A stretch of DNA of 64,000 bases from Calycina herbarum (lineage: Eukaryota; Ascomycota; Leotiomycetes; Helotiales; Pezizellaceae), in contig LLEY01000139.1 in the NCBI GenBank assembly GCA_001414485.1, positions 1-64,000 on the forward strand, read 5' to 3'. Positions 12,156-23,694 of this stretch are shown one piece after another; within the stretch, counting starts at the first letter, position 1; each line of letters opens with the position of its first letter. The notes under the pieces are model-generated. The model was not told the origin of the DNA. It ran no database searches and saw only the letters and a list, made by a program, of their open reading frames with translations. The translations under genes and the position numbers were made by a program.

Positions 12156-13844
12156 CTAATCTATTAACTCCCTAGTCAACTTATCACTCTCCCTTACCCA
12201 CTGATTCAATTTCCCCAAATCCCTCGCCCTAAACCCACATTTAAAAGGCTTAGGATCAGTAGTCAAACTAGTCGGTATAGAATTACACCCCAACGCATCC
12301 AACACCGGTCTATCCCCCACTTCCCTTGACGGCTCAATGTAGAACGCAACAATCAGCCTCACAAACGCAACATACAACTCCCTATTCGCTAAATGACTAC
12401 CCGCACACATCCTCGATCCCGCACCATAAGCATAATGCGGGGTCCCGCTTCCCTCGGGATTATCAAGATACCTCTCAACACTAAAGTCCTCCGGATTTTT
12501 GAAGTGTAAAGGATCGTAGTCCGCAGCGTAGGCATTCATATAAAACGTTGTGCCCGCGGGAATTACGGCATTATCGTATTGTATGTCTTTGATGCTGGTG
12601 CGGGGGAGACAGATTGGGATGACGGTGAAGAAACGGAGGACTTCGCGGACGAAGGCGGTTATGTAGGGGATTTTTTCTTCGTGGATGCATTGGGACCAGG
12701 CGTCGCCGTTGGGGTAGACTTTCATGATTTCAGAGTAGGCGCGGGATTGGATTTCTTGGCCGTGGCGGGAGGAGAGGTATGCGATTCCCATTATGAGGTT
12801 TCCGGGGACGGTGTCGAGGCCTGCTGAGACCATTGTGAGGCAGATGGATTTTATTTCGTCTGTGGCTTTTGTTAGTAATGTACTGCCCTTTAGGGAAATG
12901 ATACCACTTACTCTCATTGAGTTTAGCTGCTGGGTCTTTCAAGATGTTTCCCGTGATGCAAGGTTTGTCTGATCCCTCTTCGATTTGTCGCTTGAGCTTA
13001 GTTAGAAGAAATGTGAGATATTTATCTCTCCTCTCTCGATACTCCACAGCTTGATCGCTCGCCTTTGCAAAGGGTGACAACCTTAGCAATGGGATGTAAT
13101 CCTGCCAGTTGTTACTCGTCGACCGGAAGTTCGAAACAGCTCTCTCTACGGCACATATTTCTTGCAGTAGTTCATCATCAACTTTTCCATCAATCCTTGA
13201 CCCATAGTTCAAGGTGAGAGATGTGTTAAGAGCAAACCGTTGGAAATATGCAATGGGGTCAACGTCCACTTTTCCATCCTCGCTGTCTTGGAGGAGTTCC
13301 TTGATAGAGACATTGGATTCGAGGTCAATTATTGGCATGTATGTTTGTACTGCCGGTCGATTCAATGCAGTAGCTGCAGCTTTTCGGCGTTGTTTGCAGG
13401 ACTCGTCCCATGGAGAAGTGCCAATCGTGAAACCTTGGGATGTTGAGATAACTTTATGGAAGGTATGCAGTGTTGGTCTCGAAATGAGAGCGGATTGATT
13501 GGTTATCCAAATATGTTTGACGGACTCGAAGGTGTTTGCAAATACAATACGCTATTTTCCAATTAGTTTGAGTCCTATGCTAGTGCAAGTGAACTACTTA
13601 CCCGATTTCCTAGTCTGACTTGAAAAACGGGTCCGAACTTCTTTGCTAACTTTTGTGCTACGTTAGCATGACTATCTCCGAATTGGAGAAGATTTCCAAA
13701 TAAAGGAACTCCTGGAATTTCCGGAAGGTTCTTGATTTTTGGTGTATCCGTTCGATTGAGATACCTGACAATGAAATATATGATTGCCAGTACGGCGAGA
13801 CCAGTAGTTTGAATCGACATGACAAGAAGAAAGAATATGGACAT
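12156..13844 (-). CDS. Cytochrome P450, CYP504-like (phenylacetate hydroxylase type)
   Basis: Three exons (13602-13844, 12912-13551, 12156-12865) joined by 50- and 46-nt GT-AG introns give 530 aa, a normal P450 length. Visible landmarks: N-terminal membrane anchor (about residues 8-28), the I-helix AGLDT (309-313), the K-helix ExxR (369-372) and the haem loop YGAGSRMCAG with Cys448 as thiolate ligand. The stretch GFTIGTSPWDESCKQRRK and the haem-loop context recall CYP504, which in Aspergillus hydroxylates phenylacetate (CYP504A, phacA) or 3-hydroxy/3,4-dihydroxyphenylacetate (CYP504B, phacB) at the ER. I cannot separate A from B by eye. The neighbouring divergent homogentisate dioxygenase supports a phenylacetate/homogentisate role. 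Exon joins are my inference but keep frame throughout. Confidence 0.88.
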
Positions 13845-14558
13845 GAAGTTATTTCAAAAAAGAAAATTCTTGGAAGAAGAGGGGGTCCTATTTCAGTAGC
13901 AACGGAACGGTGAGGAGGGTTTTCACAAAAGCCAGCAAATACCACATATCTCATTACATGGCATTAGCATTACTGTATTGTGCTTGTCATGAACCTTGCC
14001 ATTGATGCTGTTCGGGTACCTTTTGTCGCGTCGATCCATCCGCGGGGTAATCCACTTCCCCGCAAATTGTGAAGTCGTCAGACCAATCTACTCAGAATTG
14101 ATGTGGAGCTGGGAAAAGGTGGAGAAAGGGGGGGAAGCTTTGTGGGTCAAAAGGAGAGGGGATGCGGAATGAATGCCGCTGGTGTTGACACCGGAAATGG
14201 AACGAATTCCGCGGTGGGAAAACTTTGGGTTTCCATCGCCAGTTTCTCCCAACACCTCTGGTCCATTGTATGAGGAACGAGTCCGCAATCAACAATTGTC
14301 AAATTTGAATCTGCAGGTAGGTGCATCAGATTGTTCATCAATGCATAGCAACCTTCGAATCTCCAAACCCTCTTTCACCTTTGAGGAGCCGTCATAAGCT
14401 CCCGGCTTTGTTACACCTCAAGAAACGGCTACTCACGGCTAAGTCTGCGCGTCTTCTTCAACTCCTCCCCAATTAACTTGCATTCCCACCCTCTCAAGTC
14501 TTATATTACCTTTCCAAACTTTTGACTGCAGAAGTCTGCTTCTTTTCCAACCATTAAA
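13845..14558. promoter_or_regulatory. Shared divergent promoter region, P450 / homogentisate dioxygenase
   Basis: 714 bp separate the two start codons, which point away from each other. Small frames here overlap on both strands and look like chance. A pyrimidine-rich stretch (about 14460-14555) precedes the dioxygenase start, as is common in fungal promoters. No specific operator could be assigned. Confidence 0.5.
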
Positions 14559-15985
14559 ATGCCTATCACGAAGTTTACCACGCCCGAAAAGTACAAATAT
14601 CAAAATGGGTTCCAGTCATACCACGAGTAAGTCAATCTTCCCTCGATACCTATACATTTCTAACCACAAATTTGACTTTCAGATCCGAAGCTATTGCTGG
14701 AGCTCTCCCAATAGGAGCGAACTCTCCGCAGAAACCTCCCTACGGTCTTTACGCCGAAAAGCTGTCTGGCACCGCGTTCACAGCACCCCGCCACGAGAAT
14801 CAACAATCATGGCTCTACCGAATACTACCTGCTGCCTCACATTCCCCCTTCGAATCCCGCGAAGCCTCTTCGTACAATACGAACCCCGGGGGCAACAAGA
14901 TGCACCAAATACCAAATCAATTGCGTTGGGACCCTTTTGATATGGACGAGACGGTCGATTGGATACACAGTCTGAAGCTGGTTGCCGGAGCTGGTGACCC
15001 AACCATGAAGTCTGGTCTTGGAATCTTTATATTTGCAGCTGGGAAGGGCATGTCAAAAAACGAAGCATTCTACAGTGCTGATGGAGATTTCTTGGTTGTG
15101 CTACAACATGGCGTGTTGGACATACAAACGGAGCTGGGCCATATTCTTGTGCGACCAAATGAGATCTGTGTCATACCAAGAGGGGTCAGATACCGCGTGG
15201 AACTCCCAGAAGGACCAGTTCGAGGATATATTCTGGAATTATACCAAGGGCACTTCCAACTTCCGGAATTAGGACCAATTGGATCCAATTGTCTCGCCAA
15301 TGCCCGCGATTTCCAAGCACCAGTTGCTTCATTCGACGAGAATACGAATGGAACCTACTCCATTATCTCCAAGTTCAACGGTCATCTATTTACCGCCAGC
15401 CAAGGACATACACCCTTTGATGTTGTAGCGTGGCATGGTCTTTACTATCCTTACAAGTACGACCTTGGCCGCTTCAACACAATTGGTAGTATTTCCTTCG
15501 ATCATCCCGATCCCAGTATTTTCACCGTTCTTTCTGCTCCCTCGCCTCTCGTCGGCACGGCCATCGCAGATTTCGTTATTTTCCCACCTCGTTGGCTCGT
15601 TGGCGAAGACACGTTTCGACCTCCATGGTACCACCGAAACACAATGTCCGAATTCATGGGTCTCATTGGGGGAGAATATGATGCTAAGACTGGCGGGGGC
15701 TTCAAGCCAGCGGGTGCAAGTTTGCACAACATCATGTCTGCACATGGACCCGATGCTGGCACGCACGACAAAGCTTCGAATGCTCCGCTGAAGCCGATGA
15801 AAGTTGGTGAGGGGAGTATGGCATTTATGTTTGAGAGTTGCTTGATGGTTGGAGTGACGGAATGGGGACTGAAGCAGTGTAAGAAGGTACAGGAGGATTA
15901 CAACGAAGAGAGTTGGACTCCTTTACCAGCTCACTTCAAGCTTTCCGGGGATATGAAGAAGGTCAGTAATTTGGTTGATGGCTAA
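14559..15985 (+). CDS. hmgA: Homogentisate 1,2-dioxygenase
   Basis: Exon 1 is 14559-14626, a 56-nt intron follows (GTAAGT to TTTCAG), and exon 2 is 14683-15985, giving 456 aa, close to the family length of about 440-450. The enzyme opens the ring of homogentisate to maleylacetoacetate with Fe(II) and O2 in tyrosine and phenylacetate breakdown in the cytosol. Signature seen: N-terminal [19 protein letters not shown], the cupin core, and the metal-site segments [10 protein letters not shown] and HGPD. By alignment to the human enzyme's His335/Glu341/His371, the ligands here should be His340, Glu346 and His377 by my count. The divergent P450 would supply homogentisate or its precursor. The later pathway genes (maleylacetoacetate isomerase, fumarylacetoacetase) are not in the window. 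Confidence 0.96.
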
Positions 15986-16607
15986 GTTTAGGATTCTTGA
16001 CAAGCGTCAGAGGGTGTATGCTGGCTACATGGTACTCGGGGGGGGAATTGTACTACATAACGAATAATGAATTTCATTTTTCTAATCATCATTTTTTTCT
16101 TGTTGTGTTCCATTCTTCGTTTTTGGGGCTCTTCTAAGCCCCACTGGCCCCACAAGAGCTTCAGCTTCCCCTCAATTAATTACATCAAACAAAAAATATG
16201 AAAACGACTCCGAAGATATAATGAGTTTCATCGGAGTTTAAACTCGATTGCTTTGTAATTAAAATATCCCAGTGGAGAAACACCACGGGCAGGCGTTGTT
16301 ATCGCCATTTAACCCCGCTATCGGCGAATTGAGACCCCGCAGTTCACGGCAAGGCTACTGCAGGTGTCATCAAGTTACATCTTTACAAATATCATACCAT
16401 GCAAAGTCCAAAACCTACAATTTAATTCAGTTTTTAGGCAGAAGAAAACGTGGAAGAAAAAGGTATTTAATACCGGTGGCCTCCCTCGTACAATCTCCTC
16501 CTTCTATTCTCAATTGCTTTTGTCCTCAATCGCACTTCTCCCAGCGCAACTCGTCTAGCACTCACGACAAACAGATTTGCCTTGCGATCACAACAAAATT
16601 CCACAAA
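15986..16607. other. Intergenic, homogentisate dioxygenase 3' end to aldo/keto reductase
   Basis: Contains the presumed 3' UTR of the dioxygenase and the promoter/5' UTR of the reductase. A frame at 16272-16865 covers part of it but includes 5' leader, exon 1 and intron of the next gene, so it is not separate. Nothing else is seen. Confidence 0.5.
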
Positions 16608-17969
16608 ATGCCGGCACAAATTCCGGTTTCTTTGAAGAAGAGTGTCGAAGAGAGTAAGGCCGAGTATGTTCAGCTTGGAAAGAGCGGATTGAGGGTCTCT
16701 GTTCCGATCTTTGGAACGATGAGCTTGGGTAGCTCGGAGTGGGCTGATTGGGTTATCAATGAGGAGGAGGCAAGTTCTCAATTTCCCTTCTCTCTCCAAG
16801 CCTCCTTAGATCTCTACCTTTCTTTCAATCTAATCCTTCTCATGCCCAATTATTCCGGGGTCTAACAAGCAACAGTCTCTCCCTCTCCTCAAAGCAGCCT
16901 ACGATCGTGGATTGAATACCTGGGACACTGCCAATGTATATTCCAATGGTGTTTCGGAAGAAATTGTCGGAAAGGCCATCAAGAAATACAATATCCCGAG
17001 ACATAAGGTTGTGGTTTTGACAAAGTTGTGGGGTGCCGTCGGGGAGGAGATTGATGTTAGAGGGATCTTCTATCCAAATGAGATTAGGGCTAGTAAGGAC
17101 TATGTTAATAATTTAGGTACGTTTTTCTCCAGCGCTGTCTCCCTTGTTTCGTTCTGGATTGAGGTCGGGACATCAGTGTGTGCTCAAGAGAAGGGGGGTT
17201 TGGGCACAACTTCACGATACTAACCCACACCACAGGCCTCTCAAGAACAGCAATCTTCAACGCCGTCGATGCCTCCCTCAAACGTCTCCAGCTAGATTAC
17301 ATAGACCTCCTCCAAATCCACCGCTACGACGCATCTACCCCTCTAGAAGAAACCATGGAAGCCCTCCACGACCTCGTCAAATCGGGCAAGGTTCGATACA
17401 TCGGCGCCTCCTCGATGTGGGCTACTCAGTTCGCGCAAATGCAGTTTGTAGCGGAGAAGAATGGCTGGACCAAGTTTGTTAGTATGCAGAATCAATACTC
17501 GCTTTTGTATAGAGAGGAGGAGAGGGAGATGAATAGGTTTTGTAGGGAGACGGGTGTTGGTTTAATTCCCGTAAGTATCCCCTCCCCCGATCCCTTTCTC
17601 ATTCTACATTCCCCTATTCCATATGCTGATATATGACAGTGGGCGCCACTCTTCCGCGGCCATCTCGCCCGTCCCCTCTCCGTCCTAGGTCAAACCACCC
17701 GTTCCAAACCCGAAGCCGAAAAGGGTCTCTCAGACGCAGACAACAAAACCATCGCTCGAGTAGAGGAACTTGCAGAGAAGAAGGGCTGGAAAATGGGACA
17801 AGTGGCCTTGGCTTGGATCAATAAGAGGATTAGCAGTCCGATTATTGGGTTTAGTAGTGTGGAGAGGATTGACGAGGCGCTGGGGGTGAGGGGGAAGACG
17901 TTGACGGATGAGGAGGAGAAGTATCTTGAGGAGTTGTATGTTCCTAAGGTTGTGAGTGGCCATCAGTGA
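16608..17969 (+). CDS. Aldo/keto reductase
   Basis: Four exons (16608-16769, 16876-17116, 17236-17570, 17640-17969) give 355 aa. The family reduces carbonyl compounds with NADPH on a TIM barrel. The catalytic tetrad is visible: Asp71 and Tyr76 (in DTANVYSNG), Lys104 (VVVLTKL) and His163 (LLQIHRYD). The C-terminal [12 protein letters not shown] matches the cofactor-binding end of this group of fungal/bacterial AKRs. Intron 1 appears to use a GC-AG pair (GCAAGT donor, CAACAG acceptor); read through, the frame would run into a stop. The substrate cannot be told from sequence, and its closeness to the homogentisate module is suggestive only. Confidence 0.93.
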
Positions 17970-18947
17970 GTGGTTTTGACTCTTGAGGGGTGGAATTGGA
18001 GATGGTTAGAGCACAGGTATTCTACTTCAACATATTCTAGTAATTACTCTCGCGGATGTTCGCCACCTGTTCTGGTATGCTTTATTCACCGAGTATCGAA
18101 TTGACCAATTATTTTACTACTTTAGAAGATTAAGTAGTGAGTCCAGTAACTTGAACTATCAACTTAGAGTGTTCGAGACAATTTAGATTACTTAAGTTAG
18201 TTAAATAGAGTCTTCAGAATATTTCAAAAGAATAGATATAAGGTGCTTAATTGAGCAGTATTTATCTCATATAGAGATCCTAGATGGTTTAGAAGACTTA
18301 GTTTATTTAAAGAAACATAACGAATTTGGAGAATGTCTAGAAGATTGTTCAAAATTAGCTCTGCTACATCCCCTAATTTGAATGGAGCTGGAGTGCGTAA
18401 TACCTGCAGCGACAAGTCCTTCTTCCTTCGGCTGGACCGATTTAGCTGGCTTCCACCTCAACGGCGATGAAGGAGTGTACCTACATTATCTGGAATGGGT
18501 GGCTGCGTAATGGAGAAGACGCAAGTCTGTTTTGACGGCCTACGGCACACTGTCTGGTCGGCCCTATGCGAGGAAGTTTGCAACATAAAACTCTCATGCT
18601 CCCTCCCAAATTCAAGTACTCTCCATTGTGCTGGCATTCGCTCTACTTTTTGTACTAGTTTGCTTTTCATTCCTCCAATGCAGCCTCTTGTTTCTCTTCA
18701 TTTTCGTCACACTGGGCAATCTTTTCATTGGAGATTTCATTGCTGCATCTTTTCCAGTAGCAGTCTTACATTTTAACTACAAAAATCACCACACCACCTC
18801 CCATGGCATCGCCTTTCTCGGCGCGGATGCATGAATCAAAATCATCCGAGACAGAACCATATATACAAGATGTTTCGACGAGATGTTTTGAATATCTTGC
18901 CGCCCCTTCCCACGGTCGTGCTTCAATCCTTTGCACCAGTACAGTAG
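17970..18947. other. Intergenic, partly AT-rich
   Basis: 18130-18360 is AT-rich and includes a copy of a dispersed motif also found at 28225-28294. Frames at 18495-18776 and 18803-19000 have no support; the latter overlaps the first exon of the broken retropepsin-like gene in another frame. Confidence 0.4.
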
Positions 18948-19741
18948 ATGGTCGGAGCCAGGTTTCGGAGACAATTCGTAGTCACACACAGAAAATTTGA
19001 TGCATTGAAAAGATCTGGTGTTGAACAAGACCTGGAAAAGGAGGTGCCAGACTTGCTACGAGTCATCAGAAAGCTTAAACTGGCTTGTTGCTAACATATC
19101 TTGTCACAGAAAAGCGAAGCCATCGACAAACTTGTGGACGTGTGCGAGTCTAGGGGCTTAGACTGGACTTCGAACCTACAAACCATTTTGAAAATTGATA
19201 CCCAAGCCGAACTAAACTTTGTCTCGCCTCTCCTAGTCGAGGCACTTCATGCCAAAGAAGTGCCTCTCGAGTAGAAAAATCGTGTTATGACTATCGATAA
19301 TCACGAAACGGTGGTTAATCACAAAGTTGTGCTTGTGTTCCGGAAACTGAATCAGAAACAAGAGAATTCCGTTGCTAGACCTTATGCCACTACATTTTAT
19401 GTTCTAAAAGAGCACCCCGGGTTCGGCCTCTTACTTGGAAGAGCGGATAGTCTTGAATTCGGGGTCGTCAAGTCAGCTGCATTGGTTTTGCGAGTCAAGG
19501 ACCCCTCTAAGGGTATGTAATTGCATTTGATCACTTGTTCTCCATCCAATTTCTCGCGCGTGATTTACTGATTTGGGTACCTCATACAGCCTTTACAGAC
19601 CCCGACCGGCATAAGAGAATTGAGGAACAGCGAGCGGAAACCGAGCGGAAACCGAGCTTGCGAAGCAGAAGAAACTCAAACGAAACAAAGATAGAAAAGC
19701 AAAAGAGGATAAAAAAGGAGAAGGAAAGGAACATGTCGTAA
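18948..19741 (+). pseudogene. Retropepsin-like domain gene, one in-frame stop (paralogue of 25042-26677)
   Basis: Segments 18948-19043, 19110-19512 and 19590-19741 join in frame across two introns (the second GTATGT to TACAG). The product would be about 216 codons but has a TAG at 19272-19274 inside the domain. It matches the C-terminal half of the gene at 25042-26677 over its length: a charged FDxL...EKEV segment, a KIDTQ motif, LLLG near the domain end and a basic Lys/Arg/Glu tail. Both introns fall at the same positions and phases (0 and 1) as in that gene. The CFEM and membrane parts are not seen upstream. The first intron donor (GTGCCA) is weak. Either a decaying duplicate or a gene with a sequencing error. 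Confidence 0.65.
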
Positions 19742-19994
19742 GCGAGGCAAGTGGATCGGGATAAAATTCCTTGAGGTGAGTTACTCTGTTATAGCTCTCG
19801 ATACATTAAACTAAAATCCCCTTATAGATATCTCGGACATTTTCTCAAGCAACTGTAAGTCTAGTGTGCATATAAACAAGAGCTCGGAGTGCTCTAAATT
19901 TGTGATAATCTGTGGCCTTCTCCTTGTACCATTACATTCAATTTCCCCGGGTCCTATGGTTTGCCAAATGTATCTAACATAGTTTTATACATAT

Positions 19995-20672
19995 TCATAC
20001 AGCCTCGGCCTTAGGTGTCCTCTTCATTCCCCTCAAGATAAGCGAATCCTCTACTTGCACCACAAACCCAAATTTCTTATACAGTGGTTTCCCTGGAGCA
20101 GAAGCATTCAAATACGCTTCCACTCCTTCTTTATCAATCTCTTCGACAGCCCATCGTAAAATTTGAGATGCCAATCCTTTCTTTTGACAATCCGGATGGG
20201 TGGCCATAATCTCTAGATCTGACCACGAATTAGGTTCAGAGCTCATTTCATGTCAAAGTGTTGCTGGAGGGAAGATCTTACACCAGTGACGTCTCTGCCC
20301 CATATCAGCCGCTTGCTGTTCTTCAACCACCTTATAATAAGCATCCACAAACTCCTTCGACATCTCCTCCGGTAATTCAACCCGCCACCTCTCACTCCAA
20401 TGCGTGCATTCCCTTCTTCCTTGCTCCACCGACCATTTCGCAAAAGCACCGATTTTTCGTTTTCCATCAGAAGTTTCTTCTACCATGACCATCATTGCTA
20501 CGTGTTGATCTTCTTCTTCGAGACAGCGGTATAGACAATCTGCCCACCATTTTCGGACGGCTGGTAGGTTCGGGAATATTTTTAGGATATTGGGAGAGTT
20601 AAATGTATCGTATAAGAGGTCTACTATTGCTGGGATGTCTTCTTTGAGAACTGGGGAGAGTTTGAACGTCAT
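19995..20672 (-). CDS. GNAT-family N-acetyltransferase
   Basis: Exons 20282-20672 and 19995-20218 are joined by a 63-nt intron (GTAAGA to GGTCAG), giving 204 aa. The fold's motif A is clear: LEIMATHPDCQKKGLASQIL, which binds the acetyl-CoA pyrophosphate (R/QxxGxG/A type), followed by the motif B-like LYKKFGFVV near the end. Substrate unknown; fungal members of this kind include small-molecule acetyltransferases. The start at 20672 (MTFKLSPV) is preferred because the open frame upstream soon runs into the terminal repeat of a Tc1/mariner element that begins about 95 bp away. Confidence 0.9.
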
Positions 20673-20765
20673 TCTGAAAAAGACGCGATGATGAGATGAC
20701 GAAAGTTGATGGTTGTCGTGTATTTTTAGGGATTTCGCATTAGGCAGCAGAAAAATCCCACTTCC

Positions 20766-20796
20766 AACAGGGGTTGTCACAATTCCGTGCGCACGG
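20766..20796 (+). repeat. Left terminal inverted repeat of Tc1/mariner element
   Basis: Pairs with 22181-22211 as reverse complement with a single mismatch. It lies in the promoter side of the GNAT gene. Confidence 0.9.
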
Positions 20797-20869
20797 GTCT
20801 TACAACACCAAAACGCAGAACCGCGAACCCCTTAAAATTGTAAACAACCTTTTAAATCCTTAAAATGGG

Positions 20870-22090
20870 ACGCCCAACGCGTATTAATCCTTTTCGGTTA
20901 CCTAAACCTGAATCTTTATAAGGTAAAGAAGCCTCCACCTACAGGAAAGGCAAATTCTTCAACGCATTGTCTCGTTATTATAGCTATATATTACTACGTT
21001 AGATTTCTAAAGATAATAGAGGCTTGTAGTAGGAAGTGGCGGGACTAGTACATCGCTATAGGTTCTAAGGCAAGGTATTATACTTAACCAAAGTCTGCGA
21101 TACTTGGGAATAAGTTAAGGGTTACGAAAAAGACCTGTAAGATACTTTGCTTACTGTCGTGAAATCTGGTCTATAAACGCCCTCTTGAAGAATAGATTTC
21201 TTTCTATAATATACTAATCTAGAAACGACAACTTAGAGAGCGATGAAGAAATATACCAAGGGAGGCGGCCGGTACTTGATAGCATACGTTAAGAAGGTTA
21301 TCTCGCCTAAGAATTACGCTAAGCGAGAGAAGTACGGTTTAGACTACGTTTAGAAAGCGCTCTTTGGTTTTTTCGACTATATAGTTTATATAGACGAGTT
21401 TTACGTTAACCTAACCTTGAGAGCTTAAAGCAGGATAATAAGGGAGTAAGGTATATACAACGATCTGCTAAATCTTAAAGAGAGACTGCTACTTAGCGGG
21501 TATCGGTTTTATATTATAGGTTAGATAAGCTAGTAGGGGAAAGCTAATAAGTTAGAGTTTTATAATAACGAGGAGGATGAAGTAGAACGTCCCAAGTACC
21601 TTCGTAAGCCTTCTCGCTGTCTTACAAAAGAAACCGAAGAGGAATATCGTTGTTATATATAAGAATAGGAAGCTAGGAAGCCTTACGAGCGCGATATTAA
21701 GGTTAGAGGTAACGTGATAACTTAGAAATACTACGTAGAGTAACTCCTACCTGTCTACGTTTGCGTAGTAGAAAGTATATAAGAAATCGATAATAAACCG
21801 TGGTTTTCATAAGAGGATCAGGACTCTTCTTACGGTATATAGAAAAGGGAGCTTGTGTAGGAGTATTAGGACGCTTATAACATTTAAAACTTATATCACT
21901 CTATATAGAGCTTAGATTATAATCCTATAGAAGGTATTTGGGCTATAATAAAGCAACGGTTAAAGTATAGATACTTTGATTCTAAATAAGATATAAAGGA
22001 GGCTTTGTAAGAGGAATAGGACAAAATCACTATGAAAGAGATCCGCCACTGTATTGCTGATATACCTAGAAGATGTACAGAGTTGTAAAG
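20870..22090 (+). pseudogene. Tc1/mariner transposase relic
   Basis: A DDE-superfamily transposase remnant. An Asp-containing YIDEFYVNL segment (about 21387-21412) and the C-terminal LDYNPIEGIWAIIKQRL (about 21909-21963), equivalent to the LNPIE.LW box of Tc1 transposases, are readable. In-frame stops elsewhere make it non-functional. Confidence 0.75.
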
Positions 22091-22180
22091 ATACAGTAGC
22101 AAGCTAATTAGGGGTAATAAGTAGTAGTAGGGGGGATAAATTTATAAATAATATAATTTTATCGTTTTGGTAAGGCTAAA

Positions 22181-22211
22181 CCGTGCGTACGGAATTGTGA
22201 CAACCCCTGTT
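22181..22211 (-). repeat. Right terminal inverted repeat of Tc1/mariner element
   Basis: Reverse complement of 20766-20796 with one mismatch (CGTAC here, CGCAC there). Confidence 0.9.
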
Positions 22212-22556
22212 GCTTCTGATAATGACGTGGCTATCGATTTTGGAATATGTGGATGAAGAACAATGGAGAATAGCTTGAGTATAGAAAGTTACAGGAGGGA
22301 GTCTTATAGATGCAAAAGATGTCACTGTTAAAGGCGCGTCAACAAAAGACACCACACAAAAGAGGCGAGGTCACTTTTCGGAGTAGTAATTACTTCAGGC
22401 GGAAGTTACTCTGAAATGGGAAACCAACTCGTTATCCATACCTCAGATACACTCACCACTTCAGTCAAATAAATTCCATTTTCTCTTGTTTGATATCCCT
22501 TGACAAAACAAACAGAAAATCACGATTCTGACCAAATTTTCAAATCAATACTTGAA

Positions 22557-23191
22557 ATGTCAGTCCATGAACCACAAACCTCGAATGAAACCCTCTCCTC
22601 TCACAACTCATTCCCCTTGTTCGGCAACCTCCCTCTCGAAATAAGACTACAGATATGGAAACACACACTACCAGAACCTGCAACTATCACTCTATCGCTG
22701 CAACCCGGGCCCTTTTTCCCTCTCATCAGAAATATCATTTCAACCAGGGTAGCCAAACAAAGGCTGTGGAGATGGGGAGTTTTGCAAGACGAATTGAACA
22801 CCAATTTAACCATTCGGCTTTTGCTAATCAATCACGAAGCACACGATGTATTAACATCAACTTACACCTTTCTCCCCTTTCGAACGCACAGGTTTGATGC
22901 ACATCTTCGGTGGATTCAAACCCCGAAGAGGGTGTCTTGTTCGATTATTCGCAAGATACTATACAGTTTTCTAAGGCGCGTTGTCGGATTTTAAAGGTCA
23001 ATTTTATGCACTGTATTAAATGGTTTCCTGATTTTCCAATTCAAATTGGTAATGTTTCGATAGAAGGAGAATCTGTGGTAATTACTGGTGATCGGCCAGA
23101 ATTTTCAAACACAGAAAATAGGCAGGAAGACGGGAATCTTCTATTGAGGTGTATTGAGGATCTTGGGGATGGGCTGGACTCCGATAACTAG
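22557..23191 (+). pseudogene. 2EXR-like protein gene, apparently frameshifted
   Basis: The first ATG (22557) starts a frame with FPLFGNLPLEIRLQIWKHTLPEP, the typical opening of fungal 2EXR-domain proteins of unknown function. The expected second half of the domain (a segment NPEEGVLFDYSQDTIQF) lies in another frame, 22910-23191, overlapping the first. No intron with good sites joins them, so I infer an indel near 22895-22915. An unrecognised intron or a base-call error would also explain it. The continuous first frame would end at 22994 with an unrelated tail. Confidence 0.6.
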
Positions 23192-23694
23192 CAGCAAAAG
23201 GTTTTTTTATTTCGTTCTCGTATCATCCGAGTATTAATCATCGTCATTTTTGGCCATCCAGGTGGTGTTTTGGAATTCTAATTGTTTATTTTCAAATATG
23301 GGAGTTCTTTTCGAAATAATAAATACCTCAAGTGGGAGTTTTTCGGGAAGCGGCTCTCAGGGAGGAATTCACTTCGTTGTCTGGACGTCAAGTAGTAGGC
23401 ATAAGTATGAGTCTTGTTTCAATATCTGCCTTGGAATTCGGCCTTCATGTAGAGCGCCGTGTCGGGGTAACTTTTGTTTGGCCATTGGTTGCTGAGTGAC
23501 GAATAGAAACTCGAAGAAATTGTGGGTTGCATAATAATTGACCAATGGTCAACATGTGGAAAAATTGGCAACATGAGAGATGTAAGATCTAAAATGGCAG
23601 CCTCATAAGAACAGTTTCGTATAATGAACACTTGAAACCGATTTTGCCGGTGTACAAACTGAGAATTAGAGCCAGACACTTGACACTTGACAAT

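Larger units (their letters stand above)
20766..22211 (+). mobile_element. Decayed Tc1/mariner-type DNA transposon
   Basis: About 1.45 kb bounded by near-perfect inverted repeats (left 20766-20796, right 22181-22211, one mismatch over 31 bp; core GGGGTTGTCACAATTCCG). The interior is a plus-strand transposase relic. No clear TA duplication is visible: flanks are AA/TT if the repeats begin at CAGGGG. The interior has many TAG/TAA stops, consistent with RIP, while the termini are well kept. Confidence 0.85.

Noticed and set aside
12579..12827. Plus-strand frame inside the P450
   Set aside because: Antisense shadow of the P450 exon 3; composition follows the opposite strand.
14605..14940. 111-codon plus-strand frame overlapping the start of the dioxygenase
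   Set aside because: Out-of-frame shadow of homogentisate dioxygenase exon 2 plus its intron.
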